Shown here piece after piece: positions 28,233 to 37,109 of a DNA stretch of 64,000 nucleotides. Both the position numbers and the translations under genes were made by a program. The notes under the pieces are model-generated. The model did not search any database and was not told the origin of the DNA. It saw only the letters and a list, made by a program, of their open reading frames with translations. The number at the start of each line of letters is the position of its first letter. The first letter of the stretch is position 1. Source of the DNA: Dyadobacter subterraneus (GTDB lineage Bacteria > Bacteroidota > Bacteroidia > Cytophagales > Spirosomataceae); NCBI RefSeq assembly GCF_015221875.1, contig NZ_JACYGY010000002.1, positions 991,573 through 1,055,572 of the forward strand, in the 5' to 3' direction.

Positions 28233-29546
28233 TTAATGTTCAATGAGCGATGTATGTTTGGTATCCTTCATGGTGATATAAACGGTCAGGGAAATCAGAA
28301 TACAAACCGTAACATACCAGTAATAATAATTTTCGTGCCCAGCATTTTTGAACCATAATGCCAGATATTCAGCCGTTCCGCCAAAAATGGCAACGGTTAA
28401 GGAATAAGGTAATCCAACACCAAGCGCACGAACTTCTACCGGAAATAATTCTGCTTTTACTACTGCATTAATGGAAGTATAACCGCTGACAATAATTAAC
28501 GCGGCCATCAATAAACCAAACGCGCCCCATTGGGTTGTGGTATGACTCAAAGTAGTTAGCAAAGGAACGGTGCATAATGTTCCTAAAATTCCAAATCCGA
28601 TCAATAGCGGTCTTCTTCCGACTTTATCACTTAAAGCACCAAAAACGGGTTGTAGCAATGCAAAAATTAAAAGAGAGCAAAAGGTTAAAGTGGTTGACTG
28701 GCCTTTTGTTAATCCAACCGTATTTACGAGGAATTTCTGCATATACGTGGTGTAAGTATAAAAGGCCAATGTTCCGCCCAGCGTTAATCCTACCACAACA
28801 GAAAGTGCTTTTGGATGTTTTAAAAGCTCTTTCATTGAGCCTTCTTTTGTTGCGGGAGAAGTGCTTTTATTTCTGAAAGCTTCGGTTTCATGCAAGTTGC
28901 TCCGCAGATAAAGCGCGATTGATGAAAGTATGGCACCGATGACAAATGGAATCCGCCATCCCCATTCATGCATTTGCTGTTCGGTCAAAAATATGCGTTG
29001 CAGGATAAGTTGTAAACCAAGTGCAATTAATTGTCCGCCGATTAAGGTAACATATTGAAAACTGGAATAAAATCCCCGTCTTTCCTTCGTCGCTACTTCA
29101 CTTAGATAAGTAGCAGAAGTGCCATATTCCCCGCCTACACTTAGTCCTTGCAATAATCTTGCAATTAAAAGCAAAATGGGTGCAGCGATTCCGATTGTTC
29201 CGTAACCAGGCAAAAATGCAATTAATAAAGAGCCGAAAGACATGAGCAAAACCGATAATGTCATGGCTTTTTTCCGGCCTTTCGTATCGGCCAGTTTTCC
29301 AAAAAGATATCCGCCGATTGGCCGCATCAAAAATCCAACGGCAAAAATTCCGGCGGTATTGATCAGCTGAACGGTAGGGTTGGAGCCAGGAAAAAATGTT
29401 CCGGCAAAATAGAGCGAGAAGGCCGAATAAGCATACCAGTCATACCACTCAACCAGATTACCTATTGAACCGCCCATGATGGCCTTTAACCGCCAGCTCG
29501 TATCATCTTTATGCGGAATAGTACCGTAAGTATTTGTTTCGGTCAT
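28233..29546 (-). CDS. MFS transporter, metabolite:H+ symporter (MHS) type
   Basis: 437 residues, 12 membrane segments. The N-terminus GGSIGNLVEWYDWYAYSAFS, followed by GFLMRPIGGYLFGKLADTKGRKKAM (the MFS loop 2-3 signature), and RLLQGLSVGGEYGTSATYLS identify the MHS subfamily, which includes alpha-ketoglutarate, citrate and proline/betaine carriers. It imports an organic acid or osmolyte with protons at the inner membrane. Which substrate cannot be told from sequence. It stands 117 nt upstream of doxX on the same strand. Confidence 0.9.
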   Translation of the reverse strand: MTETNTYGTIPHKDDTSWRLKAIMGGSIGNLVEWYDWYAYSAFSLYFAGTFFPGSNPTVQLINTAGIFAVGFLMRPIGGYLFGKLADTKGRKKAMTLSVLLMSFGSLLIAFLPGYGTIGIAAPILLLIARLLQGLSVGGEYGTSATYLSEVATKERRGFYSSFQYVTLIGGQLIALGLQLILQRIFLTEQQMHEWGWRIPFVIGAILSSIALYLRSNLHETEAFRNKSTSPATKEGSMKELLKHPKALSVVVGLTLGGTLAFYTYTTYMQKFLVNTVGLTKGQSTTLTFCSLLIFALLQPVFGALSDKVGRRPLLIGFGILGTLCTVPLLTTLSHTTTQWGAFGLLMAALIIVSGYTSINAVVKAELFPVEVRALGVGLPYSLTVAIFGGTAEYLALWFKNAGHENYYYWYVTVCILISLTVYITMKDTKHTSLIEH

Positions 29547-29753
29547 TAACGTTAAGGATTTTTCTGGAAAAAATGGAGTTCTTTAAAGATAGGAGATTTT
29601 ATGGATAGGTTAAGCACTCATATTCAAATTGTTACTATTACACAAAATACATGTCTGACTGACAAAAATTTCATACCTTTTAAAGCAGAAGTAGAATTTA
29701 ATACAAAACTTCTTCACGAAAGTATTTATCAACAATAATCTAAAACACCCTCA

Positions 29754-30107
29754 ATGAAAAATTTTATCAAACTGGTTTTATTGGTCTTAGTTCTATCGTC
29801 CTGTGCTTCGGTTAAAGTTGAGAAAGTAGCCGCCAATTTGCCTAAATCAAGAAACTGCAATTTGGATGTTTTCTCTAATGAGAATGATGTGAAACAAGAA
29901 TTTCAAGTGGTTTGCGCAATTGATAGTAAGACAGGGAATTCAATCTGGAATAAAAGAACAGCCGAAGCGGCTATTGAAAATGCCAAAAATAAAGCTTGCG
30001 AATGTGGTGCGGATGCGATTATTATAACTTCTTCGGGACGAACGAAGCTTAAATTTTATTCTTATCGGAGAGGTGTTGCTTCGATGAAGGGGGTTAAATA
30101 TTTGTGA
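29754..30107 (+). CDS. Small lipoprotein of unknown function
   Basis: 117 residues. Signal peptide MKNFIKLVLLVLVLSS with lipobox LSSC (Cys17). The mature part has CNLDVFSNENDVKQEFQVVC and IENAKNKACECGADAIIITS, a pattern of a cysteine pair and a C-terminal AD-A-I-I-I strand seen in small periplasmic or outer-membrane lipoproteins that share an asparagine/glycine-rich fold. No family can be assigned confidently. It faces the susD gene convergently, with a repeat and terminator between them. Confidence 0.75.
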   Translation: MKNFIKLVLLVLVLSSCASVKVEKVAANLPKSRNCNLDVFSNENDVKQEFQVVCAIDSKTGNSIWNKRTAEAAIENAKNKACECGADAIIITSSGRTKLKFYSYRRGVASMKGVKYL

Positions 30108-30126
30108 TTTTTGGGATTTGTTTTCT

Positions 30127-30173
30127 CGCGTTACAAACGCGGGACCGGGCAACCCCGATTGCAAATCGGGGTT
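30127..30173. repeat. Palindromic intergenic element
   Basis: Seen: CGCGTTACAAACGCG, then AACCCCGATT (30151-30160) pairing with AATCGGGGTT (30164-30173). Two adjacent short hairpins downstream of the small lipoprotein gene. The 'fixed stem, CAAA loop' style suggests a dispersed REP-like element. Confidence 0.6.
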
Positions 30174-30179
30174 AACGCA

Positions 30180-30218
30180 AAAAGAAACGGGATGGCTAAC
30201 TGCCATCCCGTTTCTTTT
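30180..30218. terminator. Bidirectional intrinsic terminator between the small lipoprotein gene and susD
   Basis: AAAAGAAACGGGATGGC (30180-30196) pairs perfectly with GCCATCCCGTTTCTTTT (30202-30218) over 17 bp, with A/T tracts on both sides. It can serve both convergent genes. Confidence 0.93.
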
Positions 30219-30238
30219 ATAATCTGTTCTTTGAGATA

Positions 30239-31816
30239 TTAAAAGTTGCTGGCTGTGCCTGTATCCCACCATAAACGTGTTGCGATATCATCCTTTGCTC
30301 CTGTACCCATTTTGGCTACTGCAGCTGTAACAGCAGCAGTGTTTCCTGTTCTTTCAGCATTTACGAAAGGCATTCTTTTGATCCATTGACCGGATGGAAT
30401 TACACCCCAGTCAGCATTGCTGTCATTTTTAGCAACACTAGGAATTTTTGGATATCCAGTGCGTCTGAAATCTACCCATGCCTCCTGTGTATTTGTGAAG
30501 GTATTAAGGTATTTCTGAGTAATGATTTTTTCAAGTTTTAACTCTTTTGAATCTGCTTCATTCCATGCTACTGTAATGGTTGAAGAAGCAGTAAAGCTAT
30601 TACGTGCGTCAACCGGATCGATGTAATTGATCGGCTTGCTTGTGGCGTCAGCAATATATGCATCTACACCTCCTGCACCCCAGTCAGCAAATGACAACTT
30701 GATACCTGTTTCATAATTGGTTTTAGCATCTCCTGCACCCGCCCAGCCTCTAAGTGCGGCTTCAGCTTTAAGGAAAGCCACTTCCGCAGCAGTGAAATCT
30801 CTTCTGGTTTGAACAGTTTGAAAGTCTTCGCTTACTTTCGAAAAAGGTACGTGATCAGCTTTTGCTTTAATGTAAGCACCGTTGCGAATACCTTTGTATG
30901 GATATGCAGGGTGATCAGTATACAAGGATGCGTCCGCAACAGGAGCAAAATATTTAGAAATTCTGCCATCTTTCAATCCCACCATAAACGATTCCATTAC
31001 AGCACCCATACGTGTATCGTCCCACTCATAAGAGATCTGCGCTACTGGTATTTTGTTTCCGTTCAATGAGTTTACAAAGTTGTCCGAATTGGCAGTGATC
31101 AAACCGGCAGGATCGGCCAAAGCTTTTTCTCCTTGTGTTTTAGCAGTGGCCGGATCTACTTTTGAAAGACGAACTGCCAATCTCAGGCGCAGAGAATTAA
31201 CTACTTTTTGCCATTGAGGAATGCTGCCGGCGTAAAGTGTAGGGTCAAATTTCTTAAACCCGGTATAATCCTTGTTTGCGTTTAAATCTGTTTGGATTGA
31301 ATCCAGCTGTTTAAAGAAAAGTGCATACAGATCAGATTCTTTGTCATATCCAACTGAATTAGCAGTAGAGCCATACTGAGAATAAATAACCGGACCATGA
31401 ACTCCTGTCAGTTTTGACATGCCAAAAACACGGATCAACTTAGCCCAGGTTGCAAACAAAGGCAGATTATTGTCTGCTGCAAGCTGTATTACCTGCTTGG
31501 AAGGTGACATAATGCTACCGTAAATACGATCCCAATATGTGTTCCAGCGAATGTAATAAGTTGTATTGTTAACATTACCTACGAAATCGGTTGGAGTTCC
31601 CATGAATCCCATCCAGTTGTCAGAGCAAAGATCTTCTTCAATCTGGTGACCATTCAGGTTGAAGATCAAGTTTGAAAAAGGGGAGCCTACAAGGTTAAAA
31701 TCCTGTTTAAGCGTTTCATCCGAAATCTGATTTGGATTCTCGTTTGTCTCTACAAAATTATCAGTACATGCGGCAAGCGCGACCAAGCATATAAGTGCAA
31801 TATATATTCGTTTCAT
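30239..31816 (-). CDS. SusD/RagB-family outer-membrane lipoprotein (second pair)
   Basis: 525 residues. Signal peptide MKRIYIALICLVALAAC with lipidated Cys. Family features: IPQWQKVVNSLRLRLAVRLS, LKAEAALRGWAGAGDAKTNY and EKIITQKYLNTFTNTQEAWV, as in SusD-like family 2 proteins (PF12771). It pairs with the SusC gene 19 nt upstream and would present substrate to that barrel. The pair has no neighbouring sigma/FecR genes and its SusC lacks the STN domain. Confidence 0.94.
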   Translation of the reverse strand: MKRIYIALICLVALAACTDNFVETNENPNQISDETLKQDFNLVGSPFSNLIFNLNGHQIEEDLCSDNWMGFMGTPTDFVGNVNNTTYYIRWNTYWDRIYGSIMSPSKQVIQLAADNNLPLFATWAKLIRVFGMSKLTGVHGPVIYSQYGSTANSVGYDKESDLYALFFKQLDSIQTDLNANKDYTGFKKFDPTLYAGSIPQWQKVVNSLRLRLAVRLSKVDPATAKTQGEKALADPAGLITANSDNFVNSLNGNKIPVAQISYEWDDTRMGAVMESFMVGLKDGRISKYFAPVADASLYTDHPAYPYKGIRNGAYIKAKADHVPFSKVSEDFQTVQTRRDFTAAEVAFLKAEAALRGWAGAGDAKTNYETGIKLSFADWGAGGVDAYIADATSKPINYIDPVDARNSFTASSTITVAWNEADSKELKLEKIITQKYLNTFTNTQEAWVDFRRTGYPKIPSVAKNDSNADWGVIPSGQWIKRMPFVNAERTGNTAAVTAAVAKMGTGAKDDIATRLWWDTGTASNF

Positions 31817-31835
31817 GTTAAGAATTTTAAAGCTT

Positions 31836-34800
31836 TTAGAATGTAAACTTCAGGTTAACACCATAAGATCTTGTAGACGGTAAACCAAACACGTCAGTAG
31901 ACTGCAAAGAGTTGTTTGTACTCATAGCTTGTTCCGGATCGAAAGGTGCTTTTTTGTAGAAGAAGAATAAGTTTCTGCCTACGATGGATATAGAAGCATC
32001 TCTGAAAACAGGATTAGAGCTCTTTGTTTTAAAGTTATAACCGAAAACAAACTGTCCTAATCTAACGTTGGTTCTTTTAAAAATATATGGCTCCATGATC
32101 TTATTTCTGTCACCGATTGCAGAGTAATAAGTGTATGGGTCAATTGATGTAACAGCCGTTCCCTCAGGTTTAACAGCGTTAATTGCAACGGTTCCTGCAT
32201 CTCTTGCTTCTGCACTTCTTTCACTTACACCATAAGAATCCAGGAAGGCTTCTGTTTTCGAGAATGCAACACCACCAAATTTACCGTTAACCAATATGTT
32301 GGCAAAGAAATTACGATATCTCAAGCTGTTGTTCCATCCCATAAGAAGTTTTGGGTTAACGTTACCAACTTTTGTCTGAAGCGCTGCTTTGGTTGGTACA
32401 CCATTTGCATCCAAAATAATTTGACCGGCGTCATTTCTGGCAAATTTGTAGATGTAAACATCGTTGAATGAACCCCCGGCCTTGATAATAGATGCAAAAC
32501 CTTCGTCATCACCACCTACCTGATAAGTAGGATTACTTGCGATCAACTCAACGATCTTGTTTTTGTTCTGAGAAGCATTGATTGTAGAAGTCCAGCTGAA
32601 ACGTTCTGCACGGATTGGCTCTACTGTAAGGGTTGTCTCAAATCCGTGGTTTGTAATCTTTCCTGCATTAACATAATAAGTAGTATATCCTGATCCCGAA
32701 GGTGCATCCAGTGAAAGAAACTGATTAGTACTTGTACCATTGTATAAAGTAAAGTCAAGTCCAACCCGATTTTTGAAAAACTTAGCTTCAATACCATATT
32801 CGTTGGCTACGATTTTTTCAGGCTTCAAATTTGTAAATGGCACCTGTGTATTTCTGTTGATACCACCAATACCTGACGGACCACCTGCTCCACCAATGCT
32901 GTTGTACGGATTTACAACATTGTATGGTACTTCATTTGCAGTATGCGTGAACGAAGCTCTTGCTTTCAGGAAGGAAATAACTTCAGGCAACGTAAACATC
33001 TGGCTGAAAATCGCCGATCCACCAAAAGAAGGGTACAAATAAGATTGATTACCAGTAAGAGCCAAAGTAGAAGCCCAGTCATTTCTTGCAGCTATATCAA
33101 GAAAAAGGAATTCTTTAAATCCAAGCGATACGTTTCCAAATGCACCTTGTTTAATTGTATTGCTATAACGTGAATCGTTATTGAACGATACATTGTAAGG
33201 AATATTAGCAAATGTAAATACGTTAGGATATTGCAATGATACTGTACCGTTGGCAACAGTGATTCCGTCGTAATATTTGTTTTTCTGGTAGCTAAGACCA
33301 GCCAACGCGTTTAAACTAAAATCACCAAATGTCTTATTATAGGAAAGAATACCATCCGTATATATCGATTGATCGTTGTATTTTGCATAATCCCATGAAC
33401 CGTTCGGGCTCACACTTACAGAATTACCTGCCGCTGCATAACGTTTGTCACTCAAAACATTATTATAGTCAATGTTACCTCTTATTTCAAATTTAAGATC
33501 ATGTGTGATCTCATAAGATAGTTTCGCATTTGCAATAATTCGTTTGGAAGTCTGCAATTTAGGGTCTTTGTTAAGTTCCCAGTACGGATTGTTTTGTTTT
33601 TCTTCCGTCGAATACCAGTTCATTTTATCCATGTTTCTGGTTGGGTCGAAAACTGCGTAATTCTCTTTATAGTTATTGAAATCGCGATCTCTTGCAAATA
33701 AATACAAACCTGTCAATGGGTTATTGTAATACCCAGCACCAGGACGGTTCTTCGTTACTTCATTGGAAAGTATGATACCAGAGCTTAGCGTCATTTTGTC
33801 TTTCAGCAGTTTTGTGCTTTGTCTGAACGAAAAGTTATTCTTCCGGTAGGTATTTGTCGGCATGATACCGCTCGCAGAAATATTTGCGTAAGAGAAGTAA
33901 ACATTTGACTTCGCATTTCCACTGGTTACCGCTACCGAGTTCGTAAGGGTTGATCCGATCCGGAAGAAATCTTTGATATAATCTTTCTGATAATTATCTG
34001 ATTTTACAACCGCAGTTCCCGTAGGCGTCCAGCTGTAATCACCACCTACGCTACCATAACGGTATTGGAATTTAGGAAGACCAGATACCTGATCAAAAAC
34101 CGCACTTGAATTGAAATCCACGGATACTTTACCTTCTTTCCCTTTTTTGGTTGTAATCAAAATTACCCCGTTGGCTCCCTGGCTACCATAAAGAATTGCA
34201 GCGTTGGCTCCTCTCAACACACTGATACTTTCAATATCATTAGGGTTAATCGCGGAAAGACCGTCGCCACCATCATTTCCACCATAAGATCCAGGCTGCC
34301 CACCTTTGTTATTAACCATAGGAATACCATCGATTACATAAAGTGCTTCACTAGAGCCTTGCAGCGATTTATTTCCTCTAAGTACGGCTCTTGTAGAACC
34401 ACCTGGTCCAGAGCTACTTACTTTGATATCAATACCTGCGGCTTTACCGTTTAAGGCATCTACAAAGTTATTGTTGGCAGCTACTCTAAGTTCTTGCCCG
34501 CCAATTTGCTGCGCTGCGTAAGTAAGTGCCTTTTTATCTCTTTTAATACCAAGAGCAGTTACCACTACTTCTTCAAGTACAGCAGCAGATGTTTCCAAAA
34601 CTACATCTAATACACTTTGCGACCCAACTGCTATTTCTTTACTTGTAAAGCCGATCGAGGAAACTATTAAAATGACTTGATCATTTGGAATATCAATTGA
34701 AAACTTACCATCTGCATCCGTAATTGTACCTTTCTCACTTCCTTTAATTACTACCGTAGACCCTGGTAAGGCCTCACCTTTATTATCTTTTACTGTACCA

Positions 34801-34964
34801 GTAACAGCTCTCACATTGACACGTGAGGTATTCGTAAAATTCAAAACGCCACCCGATTTGACAGGTGCCGCAAAAGATCCGCCAATGGAGGCGGAAAAAA
34901 CGACAATCTGATAAAAAGTAAGTTTCATCCACAGCGGACATTTAACTTCCTGCTTTCTTTTCAT
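31836..34964 (-). CDS. SusC/RagA-family TonB-dependent outer-membrane transporter (no STN domain)
   Basis: 1042 residues. Signal peptide (to about 35), carboxypeptidase-regulatory-like domain (about 53-130: VTGTVKDNKGEALPGSTVVI), plug (about 135-275, with LYVIDGIPMVNN and GANAAILYGSQGANGVILIT), then the beta-barrel to the C-terminal TRSYGVNLKFTF. Compared with the SusC at 21131 it lacks the STN signalling domain, so it is not expected to signal through FecR. Nutrient import powered by TonB; substrate unknown. A TACATTTG -7 box lies 150 nt upstream. Confidence 0.94.
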   Translation of the reverse strand: MKRKQEVKCPLWMKLTFYQIVVFSASIGGSFAAPVKSGGVLNFTNTSRVNVRAVTGTVKDNKGEALPGSTVVIKGSEKGTITDADGKFSIDIPNDQVILIVSSIGFTSKEIAVGSQSVLDVVLETSAAVLEEVVVTALGIKRDKKALTYAAQQIGGQELRVAANNNFVDALNGKAAGIDIKVSSSGPGGSTRAVLRGNKSLQGSSEALYVIDGIPMVNNKGGQPGSYGGNDGGDGLSAINPNDIESISVLRGANAAILYGSQGANGVILITTKKGKEGKVSVDFNSSAVFDQVSGLPKFQYRYGSVGGDYSWTPTGTAVVKSDNYQKDYIKDFFRIGSTLTNSVAVTSGNAKSNVYFSYANISASGIMPTNTYRKNNFSFRQSTKLLKDKMTLSSGIILSNEVTKNRPGAGYYNNPLTGLYLFARDRDFNNYKENYAVFDPTRNMDKMNWYSTEEKQNNPYWELNKDPKLQTSKRIIANAKLSYEITHDLKFEIRGNIDYNNVLSDKRYAAAGNSVSVSPNGSWDYAKYNDQSIYTDGILSYNKTFGDFSLNALAGLSYQKNKYYDGITVANGTVSLQYPNVFTFANIPYNVSFNNDSRYSNTIKQGAFGNVSLGFKEFLFLDIAARNDWASTLALTGNQSYLYPSFGGSAIFSQMFTLPEVISFLKARASFTHTANEVPYNVVNPYNSIGGAGGPSGIGGINRNTQVPFTNLKPEKIVANEYGIEAKFFKNRVGLDFTLYNGTSTNQFLSLDAPSGSGYTTYYVNAGKITNHGFETTLTVEPIRAERFSWTSTINASQNKNKIVELIASNPTYQVGGDDEGFASIIKAGGSFNDVYIYKFARNDAGQIILDANGVPTKAALQTKVGNVNPKLLMGWNNSLRYRNFFANILVNGKFGGVAFSKTEAFLDSYGVSERSAEARDAGTVAINAVKPEGTAVTSIDPYTYYSAIGDRNKIMEPYIFKRTNVRLGQFVFGYNFKTKSSNPVFRDASISIVGRNLFFFYKKAPFDPEQAMSTNNSLQSTDVFGLPSTRSYGVNLKFTF

Positions 34965-35114
34965 AATGTTTGATTGTTAAAAGTTAGGTAATTTTTAAGC
35001 ATAGAGGTTCCATTCATCCAGTTGGATGATGGAAGTAACGGAGCTCATGAAGATGGGCTCCTTTTGTTAGTGGGGATGTAAAGGTTATACCATATGTAAT
35101 TCTGTATTTTTTGA

Positions 35115-35122
35115 CAAATGTA
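35115..35122 (-). promoter_or_regulatory. -7 box upstream of the second susC
   Basis: TACATTTG on the minus strand matches TAnnTTTG. The leader to the ATG would be about 145 nt. No -33 TTG is apparent. Confidence 0.45.
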
Positions 35123-35579
35123 ATATTTTGATTGGTAAATTTTGTGTCGAGCAATATATTAATTTTTATTTTTTTTAATGTTCTAAGCAGTTATTAAAAA
35201 TAAATAACAATTACTGTCAATATTATGTACTGTTTTTAGTTGATAATGTCCTATTGAGCAAGATTTGGCCGATTCTTATAGATTTAACTTATTGGCAGAT
35301 CTTTTAACCTTTTAAGTGGTAATTTGAGCAAGTAACTCTTTTAATATTTGAAAAATACAGATAATGTGAGGTAACCGTGCTGTGGTATACGCCTAAGGAG
35401 TGGAATGCTTTTCTAAATTATAGGAAATTTCATATATTTTGAAAGATCAGGAAAATGAAATATTTGTGCATTCATCTGAATCAATTATGGATGGATTAAT
35501 AATATTAAAAACAATAATTTAGTGATGTGTAATTTAACTTTATATCAAATTTTAATTGTTTTTTAATTTATAAGTCAAG

Positions 35580-35768
35580 ATGAATCTTAAAATATCTCTG
35601 ATTTGCATATTACTGTTTATTCAATCGGGTTATTTGTATTGACAGCTGAGTAAATTTGAAGGCACCTGGATCACAACGGATCAGGAAATAATCTCCATAG
35701 ATGCGCGGCAGATATTAAATTTTTTATACAATTTGTATAAAAATGTTCCATTGAAAGAAAATTATTGA
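35580..35768 (+). pseudogene. Small secreted-protein ORF interrupted by an in-frame TGA
   Basis: The frame from ATG 35580 reads MNLKISLICILLFIQSGYLY, a good signal-peptide-like segment, then TGA at 35640-35642, then continues in the same frame for 41 codons (QLSKFEGTWITTDQEIISID...) to TGA at 35766. The second part resembles the opening strand of lipocalin-like small secreted proteins (GTWITTD). This could be a decayed gene, or chance. No homologue is known to me and the remnant lacks most of any such domain. Confidence 0.4.
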
Positions 35769-35782
35769 AAAATAGATTGAAT

Positions 35783-36586
35783 TTAATCCATTAATTCCTG
35801 AATCTTAACCGCAGCTTTCTCAACCAGATTTCCATGTCCAGCAGCGAGCAAAAAATATTGGTTATCAGGAAGAAACTCAGATAATTTCTCCACATCTTTT
35901 GCCTTCAACAGCTTATCATGCTTGCCAATAAACAAATAGACCCTAGTCGCTACAAGTTTTTTATAAACTACTGAAATATCAAATTTCAGCATTCGAAAAG
36001 CGAGCCAGGAGCGATAAATTGTTTCCTGCCGTTTGGGATCGGAGAGCATAAATTGTGTAAAACGAATCAGACTTTTGTGGATAAGTCCGAGTTTTTCGAA
36101 AATGTTGGCTGATTTTATTAATGTATCGGGATGTTTGAGTACCCAATGAAAGAGTTTTCTGGTTGGCCAGAAGCGCGAGGCCAGGGTATACAGTAAATGT
36201 TCTGAAACTCCGTCCGGGGCGATTAAAAATGCATTATCAATCTTTGTTGAAAACGATTCCATTGTTGCCAGCGCAAATCTTCCACCCATACTGAATGCTG
36301 CAATATCAAAACGATTAATTTGATTTTCTTCCAAAAAATCAGAAATCAATTTTTTCCATAATATTTTGGTGACGATATCCTGTTCTGAAAAAGCATCATT
36401 TCCATAAATCCCTTTGCTTTGTCCATGGAAAAATAGGTCGAAAGCATAGATCGTATAGTGATCTCCTAAAAGTTCTGAAAAGGATTTGAAACATGTTAAG
36501 CCGGTTTGGCCAATGCCGTGGAAGGCGAGAAGGATTTTTGGGCCGCGACCGAGTTTATGATAATGAAGAATTTTAATTTCACTCAT
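35783..36586 (-). CDS. Alpha/beta hydrolase
   Basis: 267 residues from ATG at 36584-36586; a GTG 24 nt earlier is in frame but lies within the toxin gene. Alpha/beta-hydrolase features: oxyanion segment LLAFHGIGQTGLTCF (about 22-36), nucleophile elbow FSMGGRFAL with the catalytic serine near residue 103, an acidic residue region (FIGKHDKLLKA) and the catalytic histidine in AAGHGNLVEK near 255. Substrate unknown. The ATG overlaps the toxin stop (ATGAGTGA), so translation is probably coupled to the upstream toxin-antitoxin pair. Confidence 0.85.
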   Translation of the reverse strand: MSEIKILHYHKLGRGPKILLAFHGIGQTGLTCFKSFSELLGDHYTIYAFDLFFHGQSKGIYGNDAFSEQDIVTKILWKKLISDFLEENQINRFDIAAFSMGGRFALATMESFSTKIDNAFLIAPDGVSEHLLYTLASRFWPTRKLFHWVLKHPDTLIKSANIFEKLGLIHKSLIRFTQFMLSDPKRQETIYRSWLAFRMLKFDISVVYKKLVATRVYLFIGKHDKLLKAKDVEKLSEFLPDNQYFLLAAGHGNLVEKAAVKIQELMD

Positions 36587-36842
36587 AAGCGTCTCTTCGA
36601 TGCCGGACACCGGAAACTTCTACAATCCTGATAACGTCGTCGATTGAATACAAAACACGGAAATTCCCAATTCTAATTCCATATATATTTTGGGTTGAAG
36701 TTAACTTTTTACAACCTGACGGACGTGGATCGTTAGACAATAATTGGATTACAGGGATGATTCGTTGCACTTCTATTTTTTGAAGCTTGCGGATTTCCTT
36801 TTGAGCGGAACTAGTAATAATTACTTCATAAGTTTTAGGCAT
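36579..36842 (-). CDS. RelE/ParE-family toxin
   Basis: 87 residues. MPKTYEVIITSSAQKEIRKL, DPRPSGCKKLTSTQNIYGIR, GNFRVLYSIDDVIRIVEVSG and terminal VRHRRDAYE match RelE/ParE-type mRNA interferase or gyrase-inhibitor toxins, with the conserved basic residues of the fold (RIGNFRVLY). Its start overlaps the antitoxin stop by 8 nt and its stop overlaps the hydrolase start, giving a tight three-gene cluster. RelE-like mRNA cleavage is likely but ParE-like action is possible. Confidence 0.88.
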   Translation of the reverse strand: MPKTYEVIITSSAQKEIRKLQKIEVQRIIPVIQLLSNDPRPSGCKKLTSTQNIYGIRIGNFRVLYSIDDVIRIVEVSGVRHRRDAYE

Positions 36843-37026
36843 CGAATTTTCCCTCCGCCGTTAATTCCTCAACAAATTTATCAAAAGGCATAGAGTCTTC
36901 CGTTTTTCTTTCTTCTACAAGAATGGCGTCCAATATGTCTTCTACAATCTGTCCGTGCTCTTCCAAGGAAATAATAAGATCGGTCTTCTGACCTTTTTCA
37001 TTGGTTATATATCGAATACCTGTCAT
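36835..37026 (-). CDS. Antitoxin of the RelE/ParE-type pair
   Basis: 63 residues from ATG at 37024-37026; an upstream in-frame start at 37068 would run through the prfB terminator and is rejected. The protein MTGIRYITNEKGQKTDLIIS continues as an acidic helix-rich sequence (EEHGQIVEDILDAILVEERK) and ends in FVEELTAEGKFDA, the size and charge expected of the labile partner that neutralises RelE toxins. Likely autoregulates the operon. No exact family is assigned from sequence alone. Confidence 0.75.
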   Translation of the reverse strand: MTGIRYITNEKGQKTDLIISLEEHGQIVEDILDAILVEERKTEDSMPFDKFVEELTAEGKFDA

Positions 37027-37047
37027 AGTTTTTTTTATAAATATAAA

Positions 37048-37092
37048 AAAACCTCTGAACAAATCCACTAATGAATAACGTTCGGAGGTTTT
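37048..37092 (-). terminator. prfB terminator
   Basis: AAAACCTCTGAAC (37048-37060) pairs with GTTCGGAGGTTTT (37080-37092) with one G-U pair. On the minus strand it is followed by a long T-run, ending prfB transcription just before the antitoxin gene. Confidence 0.85.
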
Positions 37093-37109
37093 CTAAAACT
37101 CGATATTTC

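Larger units (their letters stand above)
34965..35782. other. AT-rich intergenic region
   Basis: About 820 bases without an intact gene. It holds the susC -7 box (35115-35122) and a short open frame broken by one TGA (35580-35768, listed separately). The part from about 35150 to 35570 is very AT-rich with no recognisable RNA or hairpin of note. Confidence 0.6.

Noticed and set aside
35783..37026. Reading the toxin-antitoxin-hydrolase cluster as a new defence island
   Set aside because: Only one small toxin-antitoxin pair plus a generic hydrolase is present, with housekeeping prfB and lpdA beside it; no nuclease, integrase or phage gene supports an island.
37027..37068. N-terminal extension of the antitoxin (MDLFRGFFIFIKKT)
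   Set aside because: It would begin inside the prfB terminator arm and adds an aromatic stretch unlike antitoxins; the ATG at 37026 fits better.
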